Below are positions 34,533-44,463 of a stretch of 64,000 bases of DNA, in pieces. The notes beneath the pieces are model-generated. The model was not told where the DNA came from, did no database searches, and saw nothing but the letters and a program-made list of their open reading frames with translations. A program made the position numbers and the translations under genes. Every line of letters starts with the position of its first letter. Position 1 is the first letter of the stretch. The stretch comes from an uncultured Kushneria sp. (lineage in GTDB: Bacteria; Pseudomonadota; Gammaproteobacteria; Pseudomonadales; Halomonadaceae), in assembly GCF_947497025.1 (NCBI RefSeq), contig NZ_CANMFC010000006.1, positions 124,001-188,000 on the forward strand. The letters run 5' to 3'.

Positions 34533-35168
34533 TCAGACCCGATCCTCTGAAGGATTACCGGGCGTGAGCCACTGACAAAGACGCTCATTGAGTGCCTCCA
34601 CGCCCTGTCGGTCATGAGAGGAGAACAGCTGCACGCTGACCAGGTCTTCCCATTCCTTGAGCTGATGGCGCACCTTTGACAGCACGCCCATGGCCGCACC
34701 GCGCTTGAGCTTGTCGGCCTTGGTCAGCAGGATATGCAGGGGCATGTCGTTTTCATCCGCCCAGCCCATCATCATCTGATCAAACTCGGTCAGCGGATGG
34801 CGGACATCCATGACCAGTACCGTGCCCTGCAGCGAGCGACGCTCGCGCAGATACTGCGCCAGATGCTTTTGCCATTCACGGCGCACGGCTTCGGGCACCT
34901 TGGCAAAGCCATAGCCGGGCAAATCCACCAGCCGGTATTGCGGTTCACCCACGGTAAAAAAATTGATCAGCTGGGTACGCCCGGGCGTTCTTGAGGTCCG
35001 TGCCAGCGCCTTTTGCCGGGTCAGTGTGTTGATGGCACTGGACTTGCCGGCGTTGGAGCGACCGGCAAAGGCAACTTCCAGCCCGGTATCTGCCGGACAG
35101 TCGGCCAGCTTCGGGGCACTGGTCAAAAACGTGGCCGACGGAAAGTGATGACGCATGACATCCGACAT
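34533..35168 (-). CDS. engB: Ribosome biogenesis GTPase EngB (YsxC/YihA)
   Basis: This GTPase of about 211 residues is needed for large-subunit assembly. G1 is [17 protein letters not shown] (near 34-50), G2 TPGRTQ, G3 [11 protein letters not shown] (near 82), G4 LTKADKL (near 147) and G5 near VQLFSS. The ATG at 35168 was chosen because family alignments begin shortly before the HFPSATFL segment. In-frame sequence upstream encodes a duplicated HCLIV peptide from a 15-bp repeat and is unlikely to be translated. It is divergent from dsbA. Confidence 0.93.
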   Translation of the reverse strand: MSDVMRHHFPSATFLTSAPKLADCPADTGLEVAFAGRSNAGKSSAINTLTRQKALARTSRTPGRTQLINFFTVGEPQYRLVDLPGYGFAKVPEAVRREWQKHLAQYLRERRSLQGTVLVMDVRHPLTEFDQMMMGWADENDMPLHILLTKADKLKRGAAMGVLSKVRHQLKEWEDLVSVQLFSSHDRQGVEALNERLCQWLTPGNPSEDRV

Positions 35169-35180
35169 GAGGGTATTTCC

Positions 35181-35213
35181 AACGATGAGACAATGGGTAA
35201 CGATGAGACAATG
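35181..35213. repeat. Two 15-bp direct repeats in the engB leader
   Basis: AACGATGAGACAATG occurs twice, at 35181-35195 and 35199-35213 (18-bp period), just upstream of the engB start on the opposite strand. The function is unknown; it may be a replication-slippage duplication. Confidence 0.75.
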
Positions 35214-35386
35214 AGGCGAGTGTAACACCCCCGGTTGACGCCTCGCTCGTCAGTCGTGTTCGTGTCTGCCAGGATGGCAGGGAACCCTGCTTGCGTCGGA
35301 TGTTCAAAGTAACGACGAATAACATGCTGATAACAGCAGCACTCAGGCATCATTGAAACCATATTTGCTGTTCAGGGAGTGACATT

Positions 35387-36055
35387 GTGAAGCCAAAGCA
35401 TATTCCAGGCGCCCGCTGGCTGATGGCCGCCGTTGCCGTTTGTGGTCTGTCAGGCATGGCCATGGCGGCCGAACCGGTGGCCGGGCAGGATTACGAGGTG
35501 CTCGATAAACCGGTATCGAGTGACCTGCCGGAAGGCCAGATCGGCGTGACCGAAGTGTTCTGGTATGGCTGCCCGCACTGCTATGCCCTTGAAGAACCGC
35601 TGGAGTCCTGGGTGGATACCCTGCCCGACGATGTCACCTTCGAGCGTCTGCCGGCGACCATGGGCAAGGTCTGGCTGCGCCATGCCACGGCCTACTACGC
35701 CGCACGCGAGCTGGGCATTTTCAACACGCAGTTTCATCGCGATTTCTTTGACGCCATCCAGAAGGATGGACATCGCATGACCGAGGATGACGAGATCGCC
35801 GAGTTCTTCACAAACTATGGCGTCAGCAAGGAAGAGGCCCTCAAGGCCCTCAACTCCTTTGGCGTCAAAAGCCAGCTCAACCAGGCCAATGCCCGCATGA
35901 AGGCCTACAAGCTGATGGGCGTGCCGGCTCTGATCGTTGATGGTCAGTACGTCATTACCCCACGCTCGGCCAACGGCCTGGACAATATGCCGAAAATCGC
36001 TGAGGCCCTGATCGAGAAGACGCGTCAGGAAAAAGAGGCACAAAGCACCAATTGA
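35387..36055 (+). CDS. dsbA: Thiol:disulfide interchange protein DsbA
   Basis: This 222-residue periplasmic oxidant introduces disulfides into exported proteins. It has a signal peptide (about 1-28, ending AMA before AEP) and a thioredoxin fold with the active site WYGCPHCYALEE (C62-P-H-C65), the classic DsbA CPHC. A helical insertion follows, with cis-Pro in MGVPALIVDGQYV near 186. The start is GTG at 35387 with GGGAG upstream. A strong hairpin terminator follows. Confidence 0.95.
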   Translation: MKPKHIPGARWLMAAVAVCGLSGMAMAAEPVAGQDYEVLDKPVSSDLPEGQIGVTEVFWYGCPHCYALEEPLESWVDTLPDDVTFERLPATMGKVWLRHATAYYAARELGIFNTQFHRDFFDAIQKDGHRMTEDDEIAEFFTNYGVSKEEALKALNSFGVKSQLNQANARMKAYKLMGVPALIVDGQYVITPRSANGLDNMPKIAEALIEKTRQEKEAQSTN

Positions 36056-36080
36056 TTCATAATTGATGCTCTGTGCCGGC

Positions 36081-36105
36081 GGCCCGATACGTCCTGTATC
36101 GGGCC
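36081..36105 (+). terminator. Hairpin terminator after dsbA
   Basis: The 10-bp perfect stem GGCCCGATAC/GTATCGGGCC with a 5-base loop, followed by a short T-rich TTCCT, lies 25 bp after the dsbA stop. Confidence 0.7.
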
Positions 36106-36132
36106 TTCCTGCCTTGCCAACCGGAATATTGA

Positions 36133-36957
36133 ATGCAGGACGATAGTCAAAGCGAACGCATCACGTCTCTGAAGCTGCTCACCTTCAACATGCAGGTCGG
36201 CATTCACACACATGCCTACCATCACTACGTGACGCGAAGCTGGCAGCATTTCCTGCCCCACCGAGGCCGCGCCAGCCGCCTTGATGTAATGTGTGACACC
36301 TTCCGGGAGTTCGACCTCGTCGGACTGCAGGAAGTGGATGGCGGCAGCTTTCGCTCAAGCAATATCAATCACGTCGAGTATCTGGCCGCGCAGGCCGGCT
36401 TTCCCTACGCCTCGCAGCAGCTTAACCGGGATTTCGGCCGCTTCGCCAAGCACAGCAACGGCCTGCTCAGCCGTCTGGCCATCAGCCACACCGACAATCA
36501 TCGCCTGCCTGGCCCCAAGGGCCGCGGCGCCATGCACATCCGTTTCGGAGAAGGCCCCGAGGCGCTGCACCTTTTCGTGCTGCACCTGGCGCTGGGCACG
36601 CGTACCCAGAACCTTCAGCTGGACTACATCAGTGAGCTGGTGGCCCCGCTCAAGAACGTGATCATCATGGGTGATCTGAACTGCACCCATGACAAGCTCA
36701 AATCACACTCGCGCTTTTCCCGCGCACTCTCTCTTGAACAGGGCCACGGCATCCCCAGCTATCCGGCCTGGCAGCCCACCCGCGCGCTGGATCACATTGT
36801 GGTGTCGCCATCGCTGAAGATGAACCACCTGCGCGCCCTGCCACCGCTTTATTCCGATCACTTGCCGCTGGCCGTGGAAGTCACCCTGCCGCTGCCGTGT
36901 GCGCGCAGCATTTCCATCGCAAGGCTTGGGGGCACTACCCCTCAGAGCGTGCGCTGA
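36133..36957 (+). CDS. Endonuclease/exonuclease/phosphatase-fold protein
   Basis: This 274-residue protein has the EEP metal-dependent fold: KLLTFNMQVG (Asn metal site), GLQEVDGGSF (Glu), LHLFVLHLALGTRTQNLQL (His), IIMGDLNCTH (Asp-Asn), ALDHIVVSP and YSDHLPLAVEV (catalytic Asp-His). There is no signal peptide, so it is probably cytoplasmic. Members cleave DNA, phosphoinositides or sphingomyelin; the substrate here is unknown. The gene is next to dsbA in several gammaproteobacteria. Its 18-residue tail after VTLPLP is not part of the fold. Confidence 0.88.
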   Translation: MQDDSQSERITSLKLLTFNMQVGIHTHAYHHYVTRSWQHFLPHRGRASRLDVMCDTFREFDLVGLQEVDGGSFRSSNINHVEYLAAQAGFPYASQQLNRDFGRFAKHSNGLLSRLAISHTDNHRLPGPKGRGAMHIRFGEGPEALHLFVLHLALGTRTQNLQLDYISELVAPLKNVIIMGDLNCTHDKLKSHSRFSRALSLEQGHGIPSYPAWQPTRALDHIVVSPSLKMNHLRALPPLYSDHLPLAVEVTLPLPCARSISIARLGGTTPQSVR

Positions 36958-36989
36958 CGATCGCAGACCCTTTCCAGGCCCGGCACGAC

Positions 36990-37021
36990 AAAGCGCCCCA
37001 TCCTCTCGGATGGGGCGCTTT
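36990..37021. terminator. Bidirectional terminator between the EEP gene and nuoN
   Basis: The 13-bp perfect stem AAAGCGCCCCATC/GATGGGGCGCTTT with a 6-base loop serves the plus-strand EEP gene and the minus-strand nuo operon, whose last gene ends 27 bp away. Confidence 0.85.
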
Positions 37022-37047
37022 CGCATGGCCAATGAAACCATGAATGC

Positions 37048-38496
37048 TCAGCCCGGCGTGGCGCCGCTGACCAGCATGATCATTGGCTGCGGGTAAACCC
37101 CCAGGATCAACACCGCCAGAGCCAGCAGGATCACCATGATGCCGCCGGCCCGCTGCCCCCAGTCGCTGGAAGCGTCGTACTCTTCCGTCTCGGTGGGTTG
37201 AAGATAGAGCATGACCATGACACGCAGATAGTAATAGAGACTGATGGCACTGCCGATGATCACACCGGCCACCAGCCACCACAGCTGCGACTCAACGCCG
37301 GTGGCCAGCACGTAGAACTTGCCGATGAAACCCGCCGTCATCGGAATGCCGGCCAGTGACAGCATCATCACCGTCATGACGGCCGCCAGATAGGGGCGAC
37401 GCCAGAACAGACCGCGATAGAACTTCAATGAGGAGACATCGCTGCCCTGCCAGGGGCTCGATACCAGCGCAATCACCCCGAAGGCGGCCAGCGTCGTGGC
37501 CACATAGGTGATCAGATAGATGCCGGTGGTCAGAAGCGCCATGTCGTCGCTGGCCACCACCACGGTCAACAGATACCCCATGTGGCCAATGGAGGAGTAG
37601 CCCATCAGACGCTTGATGTTGTCCTGACGCAGCGCCATGAGATTGCCGACCACCATCGACAAAAACGCAATCACGGCCACCGTGGTATGCAGACTGGCCA
37701 TGTCAGTGACCGGCGCGCTCATGAACAGGCGCATCAAAAGCGCAAAGACGGCAACCTTGCTGACCGTGGCCAGAAAGGCGGTCACCGGGGCCGGGGCACC
37801 TTCATAGACATCCGCCGTCCAGAGATGAAACGGCACCAGCGACAGCTTGAAGGCCATCGCGATCACCATCATGCCAATGCCCATCAACAGCCAGCTGGCG
37901 TGCCCCCCGCCTTCGGTCAGACGCGCGCCCAGATCGGCAAAGGCCAGCGAACCGGACTCGGCATACAAAAGCGCCATGCCAAAGAGCAGAAAGGCCGAAG
38001 CCGCCGCGGACAGCACCATGTACTTGATGCCGGACTCCAGCGACAGCCGGGTGCGAAAGGCATAGGCGGCCATGCCGTAGAGCGGCACGCTCAAAAGCTC
38101 GAGCCCGAAAAACAGCGACAGCAGATGGTCGCTGGCCACCATGGTCAGACCGCCCAGTACCGAGCAGCCCAGCAGCATGTAGAACTCCTCCTTCTGGTCG
38201 TCGAACCCTTCCAGATAGGCATGCGCCAGCGTTGTGGAGGCCAGCCCCGCAATCATGATCAACGCCATGTAGAGCACGGCATGGTTATCAATCAGAAGCA
38301 GCGGCGACACGCGAATCGGCGTGACCGTCAGCACCGCCAGCAGCGAGAACAGCGCGGCATTGAGCCCGATCGTGGTCAGGGTGGCGGTCACCACGTGATG
38401 GCGACGCCAAGCAATGCCCAGCATCACCACGATGACCGTGGCGCAGACGATCAGAAGCGGTAACAGGGCGATCAGATGTGACAGGGTCAGATTCAT
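37048..38496 (-). CDS. nuoN: NADH:quinone oxidoreductase subunit N
   Basis: This 482-residue antiporter-like membrane subunit of complex I has about 14 helices. It carries the conserved lysine-bearing segments typical of NuoN/M/L (SLESGIKYMVLSAAASAFLLFGMAL, then FKLSLVPFHLWTADVYEGAPAPVTAFLATVSKVAVF and RQDNIKRLMGYSSIGHMGYLL). It is the last gene of the operon, six bases after nuoM, and a strong terminator follows. Confidence 0.96.
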   Translation of the reverse strand: MNLTLSHLIALLPLLIVCATVIVVMLGIAWRRHHVVTATLTTIGLNAALFSLLAVLTVTPIRVSPLLLIDNHAVLYMALIMIAGLASTTLAHAYLEGFDDQKEEFYMLLGCSVLGGLTMVASDHLLSLFFGLELLSVPLYGMAAYAFRTRLSLESGIKYMVLSAAASAFLLFGMALLYAESGSLAFADLGARLTEGGGHASWLLMGIGMMVIAMAFKLSLVPFHLWTADVYEGAPAPVTAFLATVSKVAVFALLMRLFMSAPVTDMASLHTTVAVIAFLSMVVGNLMALRQDNIKRLMGYSSIGHMGYLLTVVVASDDMALLTTGIYLITYVATTLAAFGVIALVSSPWQGSDVSSLKFYRGLFWRRPYLAAVMTVMMLSLAGIPMTAGFIGKFYVLATGVESQLWWLVAGVIIGSAISLYYYLRVMVMLYLQPTETEEYDASSDWGQRAGGIMVILLALAVLILGVYPQPMIMLVSGATPG

Positions 38497-38502
38497 GTCG
38501 GC

Positions 38503-40026
38503 TCAGCCCGCAAACGAAGGTGAAACAGCAAACCAGTGACGCACTTCATGCATCGCGCCCTGCGAAATATCGAGCACCACCTGAGGATACAGGCCCAGCG
38601 CAATGGTCAGCACCAGCGTGCCCAGCAGCATGGCGTACTCGCGGCCATCCAGACGGGCAATGGTCGTTTTCTCCCGCGGCGGCCCCCAGTAGACCCGATG
38701 CATCAGAATCAGCGAGTAGACGGCTGACAGCACCAGGCCGCCACTGGCCACCACCACGACCCAGGGCACCACATCGAAGGCGCCGAACAGGATCAGAAAC
38801 TCGCCGATGAAATTACCGGTGCCCGGCATGCCGAGAGACGCCATCACAAAGGCCAGTGCAAACCCCGGCAGCGCACCCAGACGGCCGAACAGCCCGCCCA
38901 TCTGGCGCATGTCACGAGTGTGCAGGCGCTCGTAGAGCTGGCCGCTGATCATGAAAAGCCCGGCCGCCGAGAAGGCGTGCGCCACCATCTGCAAAATGAC
39001 GCCCTGCAGCGCCAGCAGCGTACCGGAGTAGATACCGATCAGGACAAAGCCCATGTGGGAAATACTGGAACAGGCAATCAGCCGCTTGATGTCGGTCTGG
39101 GAGAACGCCAGCACGCCGCCATAGAAGATACCGACCAGCCCCAGCGTCATCGCAATGGGCGCAAAGGCCTGTGACGCTTCAGGAAACAGCGGCAGCGCAA
39201 AACGCAAAAGGCCATAGGCTGCCGTCTTGAGCAGAATACCGGCCAGATCCACACTGCCCGCCGTTGGCGCCTGAGCATGAGCATCCGGCAGCCAGCCATG
39301 CAGCGGCACCACCGGCAGCTTGACGGCAAAGGCAATAAAGAAACCGAGCATCAATATCCATGACATGACCCCGGTCACCGGTGTCTCACGCAGGATGGCG
39401 TAATCAAAGGAGAACACGCCGGTCTGGGTATAGTGCATGAACACCAGCCCCAGAATGGAGACCAGCATCAAAAGCCCGGAGGCCTGGGTATAGATAAAGA
39501 ACTTGATGGCGGCCGACACCGGCGACTTGCCTTCCGACTCATGCCCCCACAGGGCGATCAGGAAGTACATCGGCACCAGCATCATTTCCCAGAAGAAGAA
39601 AAACAGGAAAAGGTCGATGGCCAGAAAGACACCGACGACCCCGCCGATGACCCACATCAGGTTGAGGTGGAAAAAACCGATGCGCCGATCGATCTCCTTC
39701 CAGGAGCAGACCACGGCCAGAATCCCCAGAATGCCGGTCAGGGTGATCATGATCAGCGACAGGCCATCGAGTGCCAGATGGAAGGTGATACCGAAGGCAT
39801 CGATCCAGGGCAGCCGGAACTCGCTTTGCCATTCGGGCGTATTGCCTACCACCTGCGACAGGCTGTAATCGCCGCTCACCCACATGACCAGTGCCATCAC
39901 CAGCAGCGCCACCATGGAGAGCAGCGCAATCCAGCGCGGCATGGCCGTATTGGGTCTGATCAGCTCGAACTGCCAGCACAGCAGCCCCCCGATAAAGGGG
40001 ATGAGTAATAGCCAGGGCAACATCAT
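38503..40026 (-). CDS. nuoM: NADH:quinone oxidoreductase subunit M
   Basis: This 507-residue proton-pumping membrane subunit has the conserved FFFWEMMLVPMYFLIALWGHE, AVKLPVVPLHGWLPDAHAQAPTAGSVDLAG and SQTDIKRLIACSSISHMGFVLIG motifs of NuoM. The start ATG overlaps the stop of a small upstream ORF as ATGA, and the nearest AAGGAT lies too far upstream for normal initiation, so coupled translation is likely. A second ATG follows directly. Confidence 0.95.
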   Translation of the reverse strand: MMLPWLLLIPFIGGLLCWQFELIRPNTAMPRWIALLSMVALLVMALVMWVSGDYSLSQVVGNTPEWQSEFRLPWIDAFGITFHLALDGLSLIMITLTGILGILAVVCSWKEIDRRIGFFHLNLMWVIGGVVGVFLAIDLFLFFFFWEMMLVPMYFLIALWGHESEGKSPVSAAIKFFIYTQASGLLMLVSILGLVFMHYTQTGVFSFDYAILRETPVTGVMSWILMLGFFIAFAVKLPVVPLHGWLPDAHAQAPTAGSVDLAGILLKTAAYGLLRFALPLFPEASQAFAPIAMTLGLVGIFYGGVLAFSQTDIKRLIACSSISHMGFVLIGIYSGTLLALQGVILQMVAHAFSAAGLFMISGQLYERLHTRDMRQMGGLFGRLGALPGFALAFVMASLGMPGTGNFIGEFLILFGAFDVVPWVVVVASGGLVLSAVYSLILMHRVYWGPPREKTTIARLDGREYAMLLGTLVLTIALGLYPQVVLDISQGAMHEVRHWFAVSPSFAG

Positions 40027-40136
40027 GGCGTGATCGCATCCTTGATCGTTATTGTGGGCATAAGCAGCCGGGCAGCCCGGTGATCTGTCGCAGGTGGCAT
40101 CAGGTCAACTGCCCCGCATTGAAACGGCTCGGTCAT
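40023..40136 (-). CDS. Unannotated 37-residue ORF between nuoL and nuoM
   Basis: This short ORF starts at an ATG preceded by a near-perfect Shine-Dalgarno sequence (GGGAGG, four bases before) immediately after the nuoL stop. It ends in an ATGA overlap with nuoM. The peptide begins MTEPFQCGAVDLMPPATDHR and contains one Cys; it is not hydrophobic and matches nothing I know. Its architecture is that of the other coupled genes in the operon. It may be a real microprotein, or a leader whose translation loads ribosomes for nuoM. The intergenic spacing (121 bp) is far larger than between most neighbouring nuo genes. Confidence 0.5.
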   Translation of the reverse strand: MTEPFQCGAVDLMPPATDHRAARLLMPTITIKDAITP

Positions 40137-40147
40137 GTCACCTCCCT

Positions 40148-42007
40148 TCATAGCAGTAGCAGTAGCAGAAGCACCAGCACGGCGATTGCGCCACCGGTCA
40201 TGACAGCGGCATACCAGCGAAGCCGCCCGCTCTGGGTATCGGACAGGATCCCGTTGAACATCATGGCCAGTCCCGGCCAGAGGTTCATCAGGCTATTGAC
40301 CCAGTCACGTCGATGCAGTCGCGCGATGAACAGAAATGGCCTGACCACCACCTTGTCGTAGAACCAGTCAAAGGCAAAGGCGCTGTTGAAAAAGCGCCAC
40401 AGCCGATCGCCTTCCTTCGTTTGGGCAAGCGAGCTCACCAGCCGGCGACGGCCGAGGAAAAGCCCGGCGGCGATGCCAACGCCCACAACGGCCACAATGG
40501 CAGCCAGAATCTCGAGCATCAGCTTCACACTGTGGCCGTACTGCCCATCCGGGCCTGCCGGCAGCACATTTTCCAGCGGCGGATGAATCATCGCCCCGAC
40601 AAAGGTGGACAGTACCGCCAGTACGATCAGCGGCACATGGTGGGCCAGTCCGCGACCGGCATGCGGATGAATCTGCTCGCGCCCGTGGAACACGATAAAG
40701 ATCATGCGGAAGGTATAGACCGAGGTCAGGAAGGCCCCGAACAGCGCCCCGAGCCACAGCCAGGTATGGCCATGATCAAAGGCCAGCCACAGGATCTCGT
40801 CCTTGGAGTAGAAGCCGGCCGAAATCAGCGGCAGGGCCGACAGCGCCGCACCGCCAATCAAAAAGCAGGCGTAGGGCAGCTTGAGCGTCTTGCGCAGCCC
40901 CCCCATTTTGAAGATGTTCTGCTCGTGGTGACACGCGATGATGACCGAGCCCGAGGTGAGAAAGAGCAGTGCCTTGAAAAAGGCGTGCGTCATCAGGTGA
41001 AAGATCGCCACATCCCAGGCCTGGACGCCCAGCGCCAGAAACATGTAGCCGATCTGACTCATGGTGGAATAGGCCAGCACGCGCTTGATATCGGTCTGGG
41101 CCAGCGCCGCAAACCCGGCAATCAACAGCGTCAGCATGCCGATCAGACCCACCAGTTCGAGCGTCATGGGGGCCAGCTCGAAAATCACATGGGTTCGAGC
41201 GATCAGATACACCCCCGCGGTCACCATGGTGGCGGCGTGGATCAGGGCTGACACCGGTGTGGGACCGGCCATCGCATCGGCAAGCCAGGTCTGCAGCGGC
41301 AGCTGCGCCGATTTGCCGACCGCCCCACCCAGCAGCATCAGCGCCGCCACTTCAGCCATCAGATCGCCCCGTCCCCAGGCCTCGGGCGCCAGACGCGACA
41401 GCTCCTGAATGTTGAGCGTGCCGAACTGGGCAAACAGCAAAAACATGCCGATGGCCAGAAACACGTCCCCGATGCGGGTGACGATAAAGGCCTTGAAGGC
41501 GCACCAGGCATTGTCCTCGCTCTCGAAGTAGTAGCCGATCAGCAGGTAGCTGCAGAGCCCGACCCCTTCCCAGCCCAGATAGAGCAAAAAGAGGTTATCG
41601 CCTAGCACCAGCAGCAGCATGCTGAACACGAACAGGTTCATGTAGGCAAAAAAGCGCGCAAAGCCCGGACCGCCTTCGAGATCCTCGCGCATGTACCAGG
41701 CCGCGAACAGATGGATCAGAAAACCGACCCCGGTGATGATGCTGATCATGGTCAGCGACAGACCATCCAGATACAGCGAAAAGCCCATCCGGAAGTCTTC
41801 CACCGCGACCCACTGCCAGAGCGTCTGAGTCACGCCTTCATCGGCGCCGCTGTAAAAGGCCACGTTGAGCCAGACCATGACCAGCGCCGACAGACCGACC
41901 GAGCCCACCCCGACCAGACCGGCCAGGCGGGTGGGCAGGCGCGGATTGAAGGCCAGGACAAGCGCGCCCAGCAGCGGGAACAAGGGGGTCAGGAACAGTA
42001 TATTCAT
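40148..42007 (-). CDS. nuoL: NADH:quinone oxidoreductase subunit L
   Basis: This 619-residue distal antiporter-like subunit includes the long lateral amphipathic C-terminal helix region. Motifs seen: [76 protein letters not shown] and [25 protein letters not shown]. Its start overlaps the nuoK stop as ATGA. Normal length. Confidence 0.96.
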   Translation of the reverse strand: MNILFLTPLFPLLGALVLAFNPRLPTRLAGLVGVGSVGLSALVMVWLNVAFYSGADEGVTQTLWQWVAVEDFRMGFSLYLDGLSLTMISIITGVGFLIHLFAAWYMREDLEGGPGFARFFAYMNLFVFSMLLLVLGDNLFLLYLGWEGVGLCSYLLIGYYFESEDNAWCAFKAFIVTRIGDVFLAIGMFLLFAQFGTLNIQELSRLAPEAWGRGDLMAEVAALMLLGGAVGKSAQLPLQTWLADAMAGPTPVSALIHAATMVTAGVYLIARTHVIFELAPMTLELVGLIGMLTLLIAGFAALAQTDIKRVLAYSTMSQIGYMFLALGVQAWDVAIFHLMTHAFFKALLFLTSGSVIIACHHEQNIFKMGGLRKTLKLPYACFLIGGAALSALPLISAGFYSKDEILWLAFDHGHTWLWLGALFGAFLTSVYTFRMIFIVFHGREQIHPHAGRGLAHHVPLIVLAVLSTFVGAMIHPPLENVLPAGPDGQYGHSVKLMLEILAAIVAVVGVGIAAGLFLGRRRLVSSLAQTKEGDRLWRFFNSAFAFDWFYDKVVVRPFLFIARLHRRDWVNSLMNLWPGLAMMFNGILSDTQSGRLRWYAAVMTGGAIAVLVLLLLLLL

Positions 42008-42312
42008 CCTTTCATCTCGCTGGCTGCATCAATATCAAGCGTTTTGAACCGGCGCTGCAGCTGGATCAGAAAGCCCAGTCCGATACTGGCCTCGGCTGCC
42101 GCCAGCGTAATGATCGCAATGAACATGACCTGCCCATCGGGCTGGCCCCAGTGCATGCCGGCCACAACAAAGGCCAGCCCTGCCGAGTTCATCATGATCT
42201 CGAGACTCATCAGGATGAACAGCAGATTGCGCCGAACCAGAAGCCCCGCAAGCCCCATCACAAAAAGGATGGCGGCCAGCGCCATGCCATGCTCCAGTGG
42301 TATGCCGCTCAT
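42004..42312 (-). CDS. nuoK: NADH:quinone oxidoreductase subunit K
   Basis: This 102-residue three-helix membrane subunit has the two membrane glutamates of NuoK in [21 protein letters not shown] and [21 protein letters not shown]. It overlaps nuoJ and nuoL by four bases each. Confidence 0.95.
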   Translation of the reverse strand: MSGIPLEHGMALAAILFVMGLAGLLVRRNLLFILMSLEIMMNSAGLAFVVAGMHWGQPDGQVMFIAIITLAAAEASIGLGFLIQLQRRFKTLDIDAASEMKG

Positions 42313-42875
42313 GCCTGCCCCCCTTCATCGTTGCCTGCCGGTGCGCGCTGCACGGCTTCGTTCATGTCACGCTCAAGCTGCGGATCGTCGTTGCGCCCGA
42401 TGTGGGATGCCGCGATCAGCGCCGCCAGAAGCAGCATCGCGGCAAGCTCCACGGCCAGAAGATAGGGGCCGAACATCTGTGTTCCGACCTCCTTGGCGCT
42501 GAGCTCCTCGCCCGAGATCGTGCCGAGGCCGCCGCCGTGCCAGAAGGAGAACACCAGTACCGCCAGAAGCAGTGCCGCCATGATCGACGGGCCGATCCAG
42601 ATGCGCGGCGCCAGCCAGTGGCGCTCCTGATGGGCCGTCTGACTGCCCAGATTGAGCATCATGACCACAAAGACGAACAGCACCATGATGGCCCCGGCAT
42701 AAACGATGACCTCAAGCGCGGCGGCAAAGGGTGCGCCGAGGCTGTAGAACACGACCGCCACTGCCATCAGCGAGATGATCAGGTACAACAGCGCATGCAC
42801 GGCATTGGTGTGCGTGATGACGCGAAAGGTGGCAACGATGGCGACCAGTGCGGCCAGATAAAAAGCAATTTCCAC
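42309..42875 (-). CDS. nuoJ: NADH:quinone oxidoreductase subunit J
   Basis: This 188-residue membrane subunit has five hydrophobic segments. It shows the conserved [54 protein letters not shown], which includes the helix-3 pi-bulge region. The polar C-terminus ([19 protein letters not shown]) overlaps nuoK by four bases. It follows nuoI by 27 bp. Confidence 0.95.
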   Translation of the reverse strand: MEIAFYLAALVAIVATFRVITHTNAVHALLYLIISLMAVAVVFYSLGAPFAAALEVIVYAGAIMVLFVFVVMMLNLGSQTAHQERHWLAPRIWIGPSIMAALLLAVLVFSFWHGGGLGTISGEELSAKEVGTQMFGPYLLAVELAAMLLLAALIAASHIGRNDDPQLERDMNEAVQRAPAGNDEGGQA

Positions 42876-42902
42876 GGCAAACTCCCCGATACTGCCTGCG
42901 CC

Positions 42903-43451
42903 CTAGGGCAGAAGCGTTTTGACGTCGACCGGCTCGGCCTCGTTTTGCGCCGCGCCCTTGGGCTTGCCGGCCACCGACAGTCCCGCGACACGATAGAAAT
43001 TGTAGTTGTGGTCCTTGCCCGGGCCCGAAATCAGAAGGTCCCGCTTTTCAAAGACCAGCTCCTGACGGTTGTACTCCCCCAACTCGAAATCGGGCGTCAG
43101 CTGGATGGCCGAGGTCGGACAGGCCTCTTCACACAGACCGCAAAAGATGCAGCGGGAGAAATTGATACGAAAGAACTCCGGATACCAGCGTCCATCTTCT
43201 TTCTCTCCCTTCTGCAGCGAGATGCAGGCGACCGGACAGGCCACCGCACACAGATTGCAGGCCACGCAGCGCTCCTCGCCATCGGGGTCACGCGTCAGCA
43301 CGATGCGCCCGCGATAGCGCGGCGGCAGATAGGGTTGTTCTTCCGGGTAGTTGACCGTCTCGCGCTTGTGGAAGGCATGCTTGAATACCATCCAGCCGGT
43401 GCGCAGCTGCGTCCCGGTACCGGTCACTACCTTGATGATCGAATGCAGCAT
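42903..43451 (-). CDS. nuoI: NADH:quinone oxidoreductase subunit I
   Basis: This 182-residue subunit carries clusters N6a and N6b. Two [4Fe-4S] motifs are seen, [16 protein letters not shown] and [16 protein letters not shown], after a basic amphipathic N-terminus. It relays electrons from NuoG towards NuoB. It is separated from nuoH by 34 bp. Confidence 0.96.
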   Translation of the reverse strand: MLHSIIKVVTGTGTQLRTGWMVFKHAFHKRETVNYPEEQPYLPPRYRGRIVLTRDPDGEERCVACNLCAVACPVACISLQKGEKEDGRWYPEFFRINFSRCIFCGLCEEACPTSAIQLTPDFELGEYNRQELVFEKRDLLISGPGKDHNYNFYRVAGLSVAGKPKGAAQNEAEPVDVKTLLP

Positions 43452-43485
43452 GCTTTCTGCCTCGTTCGTTGTTCGGTGACAGGTA

Positions 43486-44463
43486 TCAGGTCGTCAACAG
43501 GACGACCACGCCGGTCACCAGAAGATTGATAAGCGTTAGCGGCAGACAAAATTTCCAGCCGAACTGCATCACCCGGTCATAGCGCGGACGGGGCAATGCA
43601 GCGCGTGCCAGAATGAAGAGCATGACGAAAAAGGACGTCTTGAGCAGGAACCAGACAATCGGTGGCAACAGCGGCCCATGCCATCCGCCCATGAACAGGG
43701 TGGTCAACAGGGCCGACACCAGTACGATCCCCACATACTCGCCGATGAAGAACATGCCGAACTTCATGCTCGAATACTCGACGTGGTAACCGTCGGCAAT
43801 CTCCTGCTCCGCCTCGGGCTGGTCAAAGGGCGCACGGTGCGTGACGGCAACGCCGGCAATCAGAAAGGTCAGAAAGCCGAAGAACTGCGGCACGATATAC
43901 CAGAGCCCTTCCTGGCCGTTGACGATGTCGCGCATGTTGAACGAGCCCGTCATGACCACAATGCCCATCAATGAAAGGCCCATGAACACTTCATAGGAGA
44001 GGGTCTGGGCAGAGGCGCGCATCGCACCGATCAACGCATACTTGTTGGCACTGGCATAGCCGCCGAAGAGCACGGCATAGACGTTGATCCCCGCCATGGC
44101 AAAGAAGAACAAAATGCCGATATTGAGATCTGCCACCCCCCAGGTAGGGGTGATGGGAATGATCAAAAACGACAGCAACAACGAGGCAAAGGCGATCGCC
44201 GGAGCCAGCACGAAAAGCTTTCGATCGGCAAAGGGCGGGATCCAGTCCTCCTTGAAAAAGATCTTGATCATGTCCGCGATCAGCTGCGCCGAGCCGAACA
44301 TACCGACCCGGTTGGGGCCGTAGCGATCCTGCCAGAGCCCCAGCAGCCGCCGCTCGATGACGGTCAAAAAGGCGCCGGACAGCACGGCGGCCAGCAGAAT
44401 CACGATCGCCTTTAAAACGCCTGCCACGATGGCAAGCAGCACATCGGTACTCATCCAGCTCAT
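43486..44463 (-). CDS. nuoH: NADH:quinone oxidoreductase subunit H
   Basis: This 325-residue membrane subunit forms the quinone-entry region with NuoB and NuoD. Seen are [37 protein letters not shown] and the acidic loop [29 protein letters not shown]. The ATG at 44463 overlaps the nuoG stop as ATGA and begins [10 protein letters not shown]; upstream in-frame residues belong to nuoG sequence in another frame. Confidence 0.95.
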   Translation of the reverse strand: MSWMSTDVLLAIVAGVLKAIVILLAAVLSGAFLTVIERRLLGLWQDRYGPNRVGMFGSAQLIADMIKIFFKEDWIPPFADRKLFVLAPAIAFASLLLSFLIIPITPTWGVADLNIGILFFFAMAGINVYAVLFGGYASANKYALIGAMRASAQTLSYEVFMGLSLMGIVVMTGSFNMRDIVNGQEGLWYIVPQFFGFLTFLIAGVAVTHRAPFDQPEAEQEIADGYHVEYSSMKFGMFFIGEYVGIVLVSALLTTLFMGGWHGPLLPPIVWFLLKTSFFVMLFILARAALPRPRYDRVMQFGWKFCLPLTLINLLVTGVVVLLTT

